Of a stretch of 56,532 nt of DNA, positions 7,385-16,836 are shown in pieces. The notes below the pieces were generated by a model. That model worked only from the letters and a program-made list of their open reading frames with translations. It was not told where the DNA came from and did no database searches. The translations under genes were made by a program, and so were the position numbers. Position 1 is the stretch's first letter. The number at the start of each line of letters is the position of its first letter. This stretch comes from an uncultured Acidobacteriaceae bacterium (GTDB taxonomy: Bacteria > Acidobacteriota > Terriglobia > Terriglobales > Acidobacteriaceae). The stretch lies in contig CAIMKZ010000103.1 in assembly GCA_903842065.1 (NCBI GenBank), positions 1-56,532 on the forward strand, read 5' to 3'.

Positions 7385-8247
7385 AACTCGGCCTCATCGC
7401 CGGTAACGGACGCTTCCCCTTCCTGCTGCTCGACGCCGCGCGGGCTTCAGGGAACCAGGTCTGCGTCGCCGCCATCAAGGAAGAGACCGACGCCGCGATC
7501 AACTGGCGCGCCGAGAACGACTCCGCAATCACCGTCCATTGGCTCTCGCTCGGCGAGCTTTCGAAGCTCATCGACACCTTCCAAAAAGAAGGCGTCACCA
7601 AGGCCGTCATGGCTGGCCAGGTCAAGCACAAGCAGATCTTCTCCTCCATACGCCCCGACTGGCGGCTCGCCAAGTTGCTGCTCAATCTGCGCACCCGCTC
7701 GACCGACATGCTGCTTGGCGCGGTGGCCAAGGTGCTCGGCGATGAAGGCATCGAACTGATCAGTTCCACTTCGTTCCTGGAACCGCTGCTGGCCGTTGAA
7801 GGGATCTTGACCGACCGCGCTCCCGACGAGGAAGAGCGCAAGAACATCGAGTACGGGCTCAAGGTTGCAGCTTCCGTGGCTGGATTCGACATCGGCCAGA
7901 CGGTCGTCGTGGCCGCGCAGGCCTGTGTGGCTGTCGAAGCCATGGAGGGCACCGACGCCGCCATCGAACGCGCCGGGAGGCTTATGGAGTCGCTCGAAGG
8001 CGACGCATCAACGCTGGAACGCCGCCTGACCGTCATCAAAGTCGCCAAGCCCAATCAGGACATGCGCTTCGATGTACCGGTGATCGGTGTGCCAACTATC
8101 GAAACCATGATCCGCGCCAACGCCAGTTGCCTCTCCGTCGAGGCCGGGCGGACGCTCATCTTCGACCGCGCGGCGCTGGTGGAGCGGGCCCGCGAGGCGC
8201 GTATCGCCATCGTTGCCACGCCCCGGCATACGACAACCGCCGTTTAG
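7381..8247 (+). CDS. lpxI: UDP-2,3-diacylglucosamine pyrophosphatase LpxI
   Basis: LpxI (DUF1009 family) hydrolyses UDP-2,3-diacylglucosamine to lipid X and UMP, replacing LpxH in many bacteria. The N-terminus LGLIAGNGRFPFLLLDAAR, the segment GQVKHKQIFS, and the C-terminal domain with TVVVAAQACVAVEAMEGTDAAIERAG and VAKPNQDMRFDVPVIGVPTIETM are typical. The length of 288 aa is normal. It was probably once directly behind lpxA, since lpxA-lpxI neighbourhoods are common. Here a RAYT element and a TonB-C gene lie between them, and lpxI is now coupled to the latter by an ATGA overlap. Confidence 0.95.
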   Translation: MKLGLIAGNGRFPFLLLDAARASGNQVCVAAIKEETDAAINWRAENDSAITVHWLSLGELSKLIDTFQKEGVTKAVMAGQVKHKQIFSSIRPDWRLAKLLLNLRTRSTDMLLGAVAKVLGDEGIELISSTSFLEPLLAVEGILTDRAPDEEERKNIEYGLKVAASVAGFDIGQTVVVAAQACVAVEAMEGTDAAIERAGRLMESLEGDASTLERRLTVIKVAKPNQDMRFDVPVIGVPTIETMIRANASCLSVEAGRTLIFDRAALVERAREARIAIVATPRHTTTAV

Positions 8248-8354
8248 CCTCAACTTTTCGAGTCCTCGGCTGCCGATTCGGAGTCCAATACACAGTACCG
8301 GACCCGGCAGAGCTTCCCCGCTCCATTTCCCTTTGGTCCGATGGAGGTCTAACC

Positions 8355-8891
8355 GTGAAGAAACTCTATGTAATGCTGTCGTTCGCCGCGCTGCTCATTG
8401 TGGCGCTGTCTTTCGCCGCCGCTCAGGCCGACGATGCCGTCGTCCCCTCTGCCGGCCAAACCGCGCCCACCTTCACCCTGCCCTCGCAGGACGGCTCGCC
8501 GATTTCGCTCAATCAATACCACGGCAAATGGGTCGTGCTCTACTTTTACCCCAAAGACATGACCACCGGCTGCACCATCGAGGCCCACAACTTCCAGAAC
8601 GCCCTCGCCGACTTCGACAAGAAGAACGCGGTGATTCTGGGCGTGAGCGTGGACTCGACCGACAGCCACCAGCAGTTCTGCGCCAAGGACGGGTTGACCT
8701 TCCACCTGCTTTCGGACACCGACCACAAAGTGGTGGGCGCGTATGGCTCAGTAGGCGGTCGCAACGGCGTGGTAATGGCCCAGCGCAACACGTTCCTCAT
8801 CGATCCCAAGGGCAAGATCGCTCAGGTGTGGACCGGTGTTGATCCCCGCACGGCGGCCTCCGATACTCTGGCCGCGATTCCCGGCAAGTAA
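8355..8891 (+). CDS. exported peroxiredoxin (AhpC/TSA, BCP-like), 178 aa
   Basis: The start is a GTG at 8355 with GGAGG at 8343-8347. Residues 1-25 form a signal peptide or anchor (KKLYVMLSFAALLIVALSF). The thioredoxin-fold domain has FYPKDMTTGCTIEA with peroxidatic Cys73, VSVDSTDSHQQFCAKDGL with a second Cys109, and FLIDPKGKI near the end. The BCP resolving Cys five residues after the first is absent (His instead), so Cys109 is the likely partner. It would reduce peroxides in the periplasm, with an exported thiol donor. It follows lpxI by 107 bp and is closed by a strong terminator. Confidence 0.92.
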   Translation: MKKLYVMLSFAALLIVALSFAAAQADDAVVPSAGQTAPTFTLPSQDGSPISLNQYHGKWVVLYFYPKDMTTGCTIEAHNFQNALADFDKKNAVILGVSVDSTDSHQQFCAKDGLTFHLLSDTDHKVVGAYGSVGGRNGVVMAQRNTFLIDPKGKIAQVWTGVDPRTAASDTLAAIPGK

Positions 8892-8907
8892 CTTCAGCAC
8901 GCGCAAA

Positions 8908-8939
8908 ACAAAAGAGCCCGCCGAAGCGGGCTCTTTTGT
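8908..8939. terminator. bidirectional intrinsic terminator
   Basis: Perfect 14-bp arms at 8908-8921 and 8926-8939 enclose a CGAA loop. The GC core is GAGCCCGC/GCGGGCTC with A-rich and T-rich flanks on the two sides, so it can serve both the peroxiredoxin gene and the converging histone-like gene. Confidence 0.92.
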
Positions 8940-8966
8940 TTTTGATGATCTTCGAAAGACGCTTCC

Positions 8967-9428
8967 TTACTTCTTCTTCGCGACCTTCTTGACAGCTTTC
9001 TTCACGGCCTTCTTGACGGCCTTCTTCGGCGCAGCCTTCTTCGCGACTGCCTTCACAGCCTTCTTGGGGGCGGCCTTCTTCGCAGCCTTCTTCACTGCCG
9101 TCTTTGCGGGTGCCTTCTTCACAGCCTTCTTAATCACTTTTTTTGATCCCTTCTTTGCCGGGGCTTTCTTTGCCGGCTTCTTTGCAGCCTTCTTAGCCGG
9201 GGCCTTCTTGACAGGCTTCTTGACGGCTTTTTTGGCTGGTTTCTTTTTTACCGGCTTGGGCGCTGGAGGCGCAGGAGCCGGCGCGGGTATCACGTCGTCG
9301 TCCGAGGAGGTGGTTATGGCCGCTCCCCCGGTGTCGTCGTCGTCTTCAAACTCGTTCACTACGGCGGGGACCGGCTCTCCGACAGGATCGCCGTCGCTCA
9401 TTGCATACATCCTGATAACGTCATCCAT
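8967..9428 (-). CDS. histone H1-like Lys/Ala/Pro-rich protein, 153 aa
   Basis: Residues 1-50 are acidic (EFEDDDDTGG, SSDDDV) and Pro/Ala-rich. From about residue 57 to the end the protein is almost purely Lys, Ala, Pro and Val in imperfect KKAxxK-type repeats, ending KKVAKKK. This resembles histone H1 C-terminal tails and bacterial H1-like nucleoid proteins (HC1/HC2, AlgP). It should bind DNA non-specifically. The acidic head is unusual for this class and may tune binding or bind another protein. The repeats are coded mostly with AAG and GCC, and slippage could vary the length. It converges on the peroxiredoxin gene. Confidence 0.8.
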   Translation of the reverse strand: MDDVIRMYAMSDGDPVGEPVPAVVNEFEDDDDTGGAAITTSSDDDVIPAPAPAPPAPKPVKKKPAKKAVKKPVKKAPAKKAAKKPAKKAPAKKGSKKVIKKAVKKAPAKTAVKKAAKKAAPKKAVKAVAKKAAPKKAVKKAVKKAVKKVAKKK

Positions 9429-9612
9429 CCGATTGCCTCCAGCTGCTTCCTGCTGCCAGTTGTGGCTCCAGAATTTGAGAGCGGAACCGATGCGGCAGCC
9501 CGATCAAGGAAATTTCTTCACGCAACAATACGATGCGGAAGTTGGTGTAGATATAGCTTGCACGTTTTCGCGAGAGATTGACAAGGAATTCTTTGTGTGT
9601 GGGTAGATATTT

Positions 9613-11457
9613 TTACTTCTTTGATATACCGGAAGAGGCGCCGGACTTTGTTTTTGTCTTTGCGGAAGACGTCTTTGAAGTGGTTTTAGGCTTGGTAGTA
9701 GTGGAGGGCGCGGTGCTTTTGCTCGCTGTCGCGCTCGTCTTCGAAGTTGTCTTCGACGACTTCGAAGCGGTGGCGGGCGATGCCAGGCGGCGGCCCGTAG
9801 CAGTGCGCTTTGCAACCGGCTCGGCCACGTTGAGTTTGCTGCCCACGGTCACCTTGATGCCCGTCTTGATGTTGTTCCACTTGCGCAACTGGGTGAGCGA
9901 GACGCCGAAGCGGTCGGCGATGGTGACCAGCGTATCGCCCTTGCGGGCCGTGTAGACGCGCGCGCGGGTGATGGCGGTCTCTGTGAGCGGCACGGGAACG
10001 ACGAGCGCTTCGATGCCGTCCAGATCCTGATCCTGCTTAAGCTGATTGGCTGTGGCGAGATCGGCCGTGGTGACGTGGAAGGTGCGCGCCACCGAGTCCA
10101 GCGTATCGCCGGCCGTGAGCGTGCGGTAGCGCCAGCTGTTGCGGTGCGAGGCCGGAATGAGTTCGATGCGCTGGCTGAAGAGCGTGGCAGCGCCGGGCGG
10201 CAGGTGCAGGTCAAACGGCGAGTCGGGCGGAGTGACCATGCGCAGCAGGCTCGGGTTCAGCGCTTCGATCTCGTCGAGCGGTGCGCCGGTCAGGTCCGAG
10301 ATCAGGCGCAGGTCGATCGACTCGTCCACCGTCACGGTGTCGGTCAGCACAGGCGAATCGAAGTCGATCTCGTCAAAGCCGTACTGGTGGGGATTGTTGG
10401 CGATGATGATGGCGGCCAGAATTTCGGGCACGTAGTTCTGCGTCTCTTTGGGCAGCACGTGACGCCGGTAGAGCTCCCAGAAGTCGGCGTAGCCGGTGCG
10501 CTGCACCTCGCGCTGAATGTTGCCTGCGCCGTGATCGTAGGCGGCCATGGAGAGATACCAGTCGCCCAGCTGGGTGTAGATGAACTTCATGTAGCGGGCG
10601 TAGGCGCGGGTGGACTTTTCAGGATCGAAGCGCTCGTCGACGTAGGCTGTGCGGGCCAGGCCGTAAACAGGCGAGGGCATGAACTGCCACATGCCGCCGG
10701 CGTGGCTGCGCGCGTTCAGGGCGCGGGGATTGAAGCCCGACTCGGCGACGGCGAGATAAATCAGATCCTGGGGCATGCCCTCTTCCGCCATCACCCGCTG
10801 AATCATGGTGCGGTAGCGGCCCGAGCGCTGCAGCGAGTGCAGCAGCGTGTTGTGGCCCTTTTTGGTGTTGGCGAAGAAGTTGATGAAGGTGGCTACGTAC
10901 TCGTTTACCACCAGCGGCAGATCGGACTTGGTGGTGGCGAGCTGTGCCTGCGCCTTGGCGATGACGTTGGGGTCAACGGCGAAGGTGACCTCTTCGGCGG
11001 CCTCTGAGGGGGAGATGTCCTGCGGTGGCACGAAACCGTTTCCGCGATTGAGAGCCTCGGTCTCGATGGAGTTGATGCGATCGACCAGGCGCTCGAACTC
11101 GTCCTGAAGCTGGGGATCGGTAGCGATGTCCATGCCGCTTGAGAGCAGCAGATCGACAGAGCGGTCGAACTGCGTCTTGGCGTCGACGAGCTGGCCGCGC
11201 TTGTAAGCGGCTTCTCCGCGGGTGTATGCAGCCTCAACCTGACCGATGAGGGTGCGGACGCGCTGCTCGTGAACGGAGGGCTTCTCAGGCTGTGGCGCGG
11301 ACTTGGGAGCAGGCGCGGGCGGAGCGGGCGCGAGGGCCTGCGGCGGAGGCGCTGCCTGCACTGGCTGGTCGGAGGGGCATCCCGTCAGAAAGAAGACGGA
11401 AGCCGACAGAGTCACGACACAGACAGGCCGCAAGGGCCGGAACCAACTCATACTCAT
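9613..11457 (-). CDS. MltD-like membrane-bound lytic transglycosylase with two LysM domains, 614 aa
   Basis: The enzyme cleaves peptidoglycan glycan strands to 1,6-anhydro ends. The Met at 11457 starts a lipoprotein signal with lipobox FLTGC (Cys27). The frame is open to 11709, but that extension has no signal. The SLT domain has catalytic Glu239 in VAESGFNPRA, AGGMWQFMP, and AAYDHGAGNI where AYNxG is usual. Two LysM domains follow, beginning YRTLTAGDTLDSVARTF and VYTARKGDTLVTIADRF. The last 60 residues are Ser/Thr/Lys low complexity. A helical N-terminal region (about 60-150) is family-specific. The missing Asn of AYNxG is a small oddity. Confidence 0.9.
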   Translation of the reverse strand: MSMSWFRPLRPVCVVTLSASVFFLTGCPSDQPVQAAPPPQALAPAPPAPAPKSAPQPEKPSVHEQRVRTLIGQVEAAYTRGEAAYKRGQLVDAKTQFDRSVDLLLSSGMDIATDPQLQDEFERLVDRINSIETEALNRGNGFVPPQDISPSEAAEEVTFAVDPNVIAKAQAQLATTKSDLPLVVNEYVATFINFFANTKKGHNTLLHSLQRSGRYRTMIQRVMAEEGMPQDLIYLAVAESGFNPRALNARSHAGGMWQFMPSPVYGLARTAYVDERFDPEKSTRAYARYMKFIYTQLGDWYLSMAAYDHGAGNIQREVQRTGYADFWELYRRHVLPKETQNYVPEILAAIIIANNPHQYGFDEIDFDSPVLTDTVTVDESIDLRLISDLTGAPLDEIEALNPSLLRMVTPPDSPFDLHLPPGAATLFSQRIELIPASHRNSWRYRTLTAGDTLDSVARTFHVTTADLATANQLKQDQDLDGIEALVVPVPLTETAITRARVYTARKGDTLVTIADRFGVSLTQLRKWNNIKTGIKVTVGSKLNVAEPVAKRTATGRRLASPATASKSSKTTSKTSATASKSTAPSTTTKPKTTSKTSSAKTKTKSGASSGISKK

Positions 11458-11755
11458 GAAAAGACGCAACCAGCCCGCTAAAGGATAGGCCCAGAAAGCC
11501 CTTTCACGATGATAAGGGATAGGGGTGTAGCGGCTGATAACCGTACGGGTACTGGTGGTCGATGTGTTCCAAAACGCCGACAGGTGCAGTGTCATTTTGC
11601 GGCGAAGCGGAAAGAGCTGCGGTTGTTTCTTCGGCGGACGTGTTGCTTCCGAATAGGCGGTGACTCGACCCGAGCAGTGAAACACAGACCGACTGCCCAC
11701 CCGGTCCATAAGTTACGCATCGCTGCGTAAAGATACTGCTTCCACTGTTCAGCAT
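11458..11755. other. intergenic region without recognised genes
   Basis: About 300 bp between the lytic transglycosylase start and the stop of the next minus-strand gene. Short open frames occur on both strands but show no family features or ribosome sites. Upstream elements for the transglycosylase must lie here; I see no convincing promoter. Confidence 0.5.
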
Positions 11756-12424
11756 TCACTTCATCAATGATTCGCGTAGCTTCTCCGCTTCTGCTTCCTC
11801 GCCCTCTGGAAAGCTAAGCCCCAAAATGCCCTTCCGCATCGGGCTCAGCAGCCCGAGGGTTACGACCACTTGCCCGTCAACGATGACCGCCACCGAATGG
11901 TGGACATACTTTTCAGTGAACTGCCTCAACATATCCCGTGCGGCACTATCGAATGTGATCTGGACAGCTTTTACGACCGGACCAAATTCGTACGAGGCGG
12001 TCATCTCAACCGACTTCACGCCCCAGCGGTGAGCGTTTGATGCGTGCGTAAGGATCATAGCCGGCTCGTCGACCACCAGCATATACTCGTGTCCGTTTGT
12101 TATGCGTGCAATGCCGTGTGGCTGAATGCCGCCGCCTTGCCGAACAAGAAAGCACGAAAGCGGCAGCCACTTGAAGCCTGCGGGTGCCTCTCCGCTCTGG
12201 GCAATCTGCTGAGCCTGGGAATCGGAAAATACGTCTATGCCCTCTGGCCTTGGCGTGAACTGGTCGAAGCGGCCCAGGTTATACGCCGCCAGCCGGAATT
12301 CCAGGTTTTTGCCGAACTGCCCGGGCATGTGAGTCCGATGAACCCAAATGGATCCGGCGCAAACGGCGGACGCCATTACGCAAAAGCCACCTGCGAAGAG
12401 AGCGATTTTGCAAGCAATCTTCAT
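11756..12424 (-). CDS. membrane-anchored protein with SecD P1-head-like domain, 222 aa
   Basis: The Met at 12424 starts KIACKIALFAGGFCVMASAVCAG, an anchor or signal. The C-terminal half resembles the P1 head subdomain of SecD: VKAVQITFDSAARDMLRQFTEKYVHHSVAVIVDGQVVVTLGLLSP follows the order of SecD's 'ItF...ga..f..lT....gk.lAivlDg.v...p.i'. There are no SecD membrane helices, so it is not a translocase subunit as such. It may be a free-standing periplasmic domain. The frame is open ten residues further upstream (12454). Codon choice is less GC-biased than its neighbours, hinting at acquisition. Confidence 0.6.
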   Translation of the reverse strand: MKIACKIALFAGGFCVMASAVCAGSIWVHRTHMPGQFGKNLEFRLAAYNLGRFDQFTPRPEGIDVFSDSQAQQIAQSGEAPAGFKWLPLSCFLVRQGGGIQPHGIARITNGHEYMLVVDEPAMILTHASNAHRWGVKSVEMTASYEFGPVVKAVQITFDSAARDMLRQFTEKYVHHSVAVIVDGQVVVTLGLLSPMRKGILGLSFPEGEEAEAEKLRESLMK

Positions 12425-12702
12425 AAGCCTATCTACCTGCCCGGCCATTATCAATCAGAGTTGCGGCGATGACAACACGTGAGTGGTTGGTTTGTCGCCA
12501 ATTCGGAACTAACGACAGGTTGATAGGTTCGCGCCGTCCCGTAGCAGCCTGTTACGGGGCCGGTGATGAGGTCGCATCGTCGCCGATGGGGAAGTTGCCG
12601 AGAGTTGTTTCGCGTAGACAGTTCTAAAAGCAGCCGCAGATCCCTCGTCGCTGCGCTCCACGGTTTCAACGCTCCACGCAGATTTGATTCCCCACTACGA
12701 AC

Positions 12703-13617
12703 CTATGGAAGCAAGCTGAATCCAGGCGGCAAAGCTGCCTCCAGATGGATCTGTTCTCCGGTGATGGGGTGGTGGAGTTTGAGAAATTGGGCGTGCAGAA
12801 GATATCCTCCATCGCCAGGGAGGCCGGGGAGATTCTCGATGGGCTGGCCGTTGCATCCGTAGAGAGGATCGCCAACCAGCGGGTGGCCGATCGATGCCAG
12901 ATGGATTCTGATTTGATGCGGGCGGCCGGAATAGAGGCTTACTTCAAATGTTGTGGAGCCCGCGTTTGTTGTGTTGCTGGTGGAGCGTGCGATCACCTTT
13001 GCCAATGACTTTGACGGCTTGCCACCCGGGCTGGCGGCCCACACGGAGCCGAGTCGCGGGTGCGGCACAAGACCGATGGGCGTGACGATCTCGTAGGCGT
13101 CGAGCAGGGCAACGTTTTGAGCCAGCGCCCGGTAGATCTTTTGAATTTTGGGTGTGTTCCAGTTTGCCTCAAGATTCGAGGCTGCCTGCTGAGTTTTGGC
13201 GAACAGGACGATGCCGCTGGTGCCTCGGCCCAACCGGTGCACAGGGTTTGCGGTGGGGAATTGCTTTTGCACCAGGCGCAGAAGGGTGTTTTCAAGGAAG
13301 CCGCCGCCGGGCAGCGTGGGCAGCCCGCTGGGTTTATTGACGGCCAGCAGATGGGGGTCGTCGAACAGAACTTCGAAGTGCTGAGGAGCGTCTGGCTCGA
13401 TCCAGGGTGGACGGTTCCAGATAAGGGTCTGGCCTGAAGTGACCAATTCGCTTCCGGTGGCGGTGACACCGTTGAGTGTGACTTCGCCGTTGTTCAGATT
13501 TTGCTGCCAGGCTTGCGGAGATGAGTGGGGATAAAGGCTTGCCAGGTGCGATAGCAGGGTTTGTCCATGGTGGTTGCTGCCGATGATTGTGGTGTAGGCA
13601 TAGCCACGGTTTTGCAT
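12703..13617 (-). CDS. RluA-family pseudouridine synthase homologue with altered active-site motif, 304 aa
   Basis: The catalytic domain is recognisable: FEVLFDDPHLLAVNKPSGLPTLPG, VHRLGRGTSGIVLFAKT, and YSGRPHQIRIHLASIGHPLVGDPLYG. RluA enzymes convert uridine to pseudouridine in rRNA or tRNA using the Asp of HRLD. Here the codon reads Gly (HRLGRGTSG), so the usual nucleophile is missing. The N-terminus carries a short S4-like segment (SPQAWQQNLNNGEVTLNGV). Met at 13617 is preferred over the frame start at 13662. Either this branch uses another residue, or it binds RNA without modifying it. Confidence 0.82.
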   Translation of the reverse strand: MQNRGYAYTTIIGSNHHGQTLLSHLASLYPHSSPQAWQQNLNNGEVTLNGVTATGSELVTSGQTLIWNRPPWIEPDAPQHFEVLFDDPHLLAVNKPSGLPTLPGGGFLENTLLRLVQKQFPTANPVHRLGRGTSGIVLFAKTQQAASNLEANWNTPKIQKIYRALAQNVALLDAYEIVTPIGLVPHPRLGSVWAASPGGKPSKSLAKVIARSTSNTTNAGSTTFEVSLYSGRPHQIRIHLASIGHPLVGDPLYGCNGQPIENLPGLPGDGGYLLHAQFLKLHHPITGEQIHLEAALPPGFSLLP

Positions 13618-13694
13618 GTGGTTCGAGTGTAAGCGATGGCATCTGCGGGATTCAGGCAGCAATTGCTCGAATTGCGTCCAGTTCAGAGTCGATC

Positions 13695-13724
13695 TTTCCC
13701 AGGTCCCTCCGCCACGGCGGACGA
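13695..13724. repeat. dispersed repeat related to the 47.43-kb hairpin
   Basis: TTTCCCAGGTC and TCCGCC-AC-GGCGGA (13708-13721) match, in order and spacing, the left half and centre of the hairpin at 47429-47474. Here the closing arm is lost and only the inner stem remains. It lies between divergent genes. Confidence 0.6.
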
Positions 13725-13820
13725 AGGCCCCCGGGCACCCGGCAGTTTGGCGGATGATAAGCTAACCATGTAGGGGTTTCGCTTCCGAACCCCTAACCCC
13801 TTTGTTTTGAAAGCCCTTAA

Positions 13821-15632
<1,812 letters not shown>

Positions 15633-15935
15633 CACGCCAGCCCATCGATTGTGAATTTATTTTCAAGTGGAATTGTGGGAAACTTGCGCGGCGTGGCAGC
15701 GGCGAATGGAAACCTGTTTGCAAGGAGGCCGACTGGCGTAAGACACGCTCTTGGCTGAAATGAAAGGGTTTCTGCCTACTCCGTGAGGCAAAATCCCTTG
15801 ACAGCGGCAAAAAATGCTGCAAAGCGTGTGGAAACGGGTTTTGCTTTCCACGGAAATTTCCACAAGCAGGCGGTTTGAAATGCGTGCCGCGCGCTTCAGA
15901 CGCCGGGACTGCCGCAAATCAGTGTCCAGACAACA
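15633..15935. other. intergenic region downstream of lepA
   Basis: About 300 bp without a credible gene. It contains repeated TTTCCAC/GTGGAAA segments (for example 15829-15836 and 15847-15864) and an isolated TTGACA (15799) without a matching -10 box. The open frame beginning at 15814 runs into the ompH terminator and is rejected. Confidence 0.5.
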
Positions 15936-15964
15936 AGAACGCCGAGCCCAGGGCTCGGCGTTCT
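15936..15964 (-). terminator. hairpin terminator of the first ompH gene
   Basis: Arms of 14 bp (15936-15949 and 15951-15964) are centred on GCCGAGCCC/GGGCTCGGC. It lies 26 bp after the stop of the minus-strand ompH gene and is followed on that strand by a T-rich stretch (CTTGTTGT). Confidence 0.8.
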
Positions 15965-15989
15965 GCGTCTTTCTGGTGCTCGCGATCTG

Positions 15990-16622
15990 TTACTTGGCCG
16001 GAGTTGCTGCGGGCTTGGGCGCCGCAGGCAGAGCGGCCGCCGGGGCCGCGGCGGGAGCCGGGATGCCGGACTTCACGTTGTAGGCGTCGATGATGTCCTT
16101 GGTGATGTTCATGCTGTCGGCGGCCCAGAGGACCGGAGACTGCTGCTCGCTGATGTCGAGGACGATGGTGTAGCCCTTGAGCTGGGCATAGGCCTCGAGA
16201 ACGTCGTAGACCTTGGACGCTACGCCGTTGTACATCTCCGACATGGCCTGCTGGACCTCGGCCTGCGCGTCTTCGCTGTCGCGCTGGAGCTGCTTTTTCT
16301 TGATGTCGATGGCGTTGGCGCGGCTCTGCTGCTCGCCTTCGCTCAACGAAGCGGCCTGCGTCTGAAGCTGCTTGGTGAGGGTGTCGATCTCGTCGCTGAG
16401 CGCCTTGAGCTTGGTCTGGCGGGGCTCGTACTTCTTCTGGAGATCGGCGAAGTCGCGCTGTCCCTCGTTGGTCTGAGCGACGGCGATCTGGAAGGCGATG
16501 ACGGCGACCTTGGCTGGCTGAACGGCGCCGGCGGGAGCTGCTGCCGGAGCGGCAGTCTGGGCCGAGGAGGTCATTACAAGGGCCGAGCCCAGGACGGCAA
16601 GCAAAGCGATAGAACGATTCAT
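15990..16622 (-). CDS. OmpH/Skp-family periplasmic chaperone (copy 1), 210 aa
   Basis: Skp/OmpH proteins are jellyfish-like trimers that hold unfolded outer-membrane proteins. The Met at 16622 has AAGGAG about ten bases upstream and starts a signal peptide (MNRSIALLAVLGSALVMTSSAQ). The mature protein has strand KVAVIAFQIAV, then a long coiled coil (about residues 60-140: DLQKKYEPRQTKLKALSDEIDTL, KKKQLQRDSEDAQAEV), then YTIVLDISEQQSPVLWAADSMNIT. An Ala/Pro tail ends it. It is a close paralogue of the gene 215 bp upstream. Each has its own terminator, so they may be regulated apart. Confidence 0.92.
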   Translation of the reverse strand: MNRSIALLAVLGSALVMTSSAQTAAPAAAPAGAVQPAKVAVIAFQIAVAQTNEGQRDFADLQKKYEPRQTKLKALSDEIDTLTKQLQTQAASLSEGEQQSRANAIDIKKKQLQRDSEDAQAEVQQAMSEMYNGVASKVYDVLEAYAQLKGYTIVLDISEQQSPVLWAADSMNITKDIIDAYNVKSGIPAPAAAPAAALPAAPKPAATPAK

Positions 16623-16790
16623 ATGAACAGGAAACTCCTTCGAAAACATGGCGCGTTGGCCGGCAGTGTCTTTGCCGGGCCAGGTGTTGGCTGGGCGCAG
16701 CACGCTAAAAAACGTGGGCAAAGCTTGAGCGGATTATAAAGCGGCGGCTGGTAGTGGCGTCAAACCGAGGCGCGTCGTACCGCCAAATAG

Positions 16791-16815
16791 AAAGGCCCCG
16801 GCGTGCGGGGCCTTT
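16791..16815 (-). terminator. hairpin terminator of the second ompH gene
   Basis: AAAGGCCCCG (16791-16800) and CGGGGCCTTT (16806-16815) form a 10-bp stem with a 5-base loop, 21 bp after the stop of the minus-strand ompH copy 2. Confidence 0.88.
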
Positions 16816-16836
16816 CACTGAGGAGCAAACTGCAAA

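Noticed and set aside
5600..9600. Replication origin at the strand-composition switch
   Set aside because: No DnaA-box cluster, AT-rich unwinding region or dnaA/dnaN gene was seen, so only the composition change is reported.
10075..11007. 310-codon open frame on the plus strand
   Set aside because: It is antisense to the lytic transglycosylase, whose SLT and LysM motifs are intact.
15814..16083. 89-codon plus-strand frame
   Set aside because: It runs through the ompH terminator and antisense into the ompH gene, with no ribosome site.
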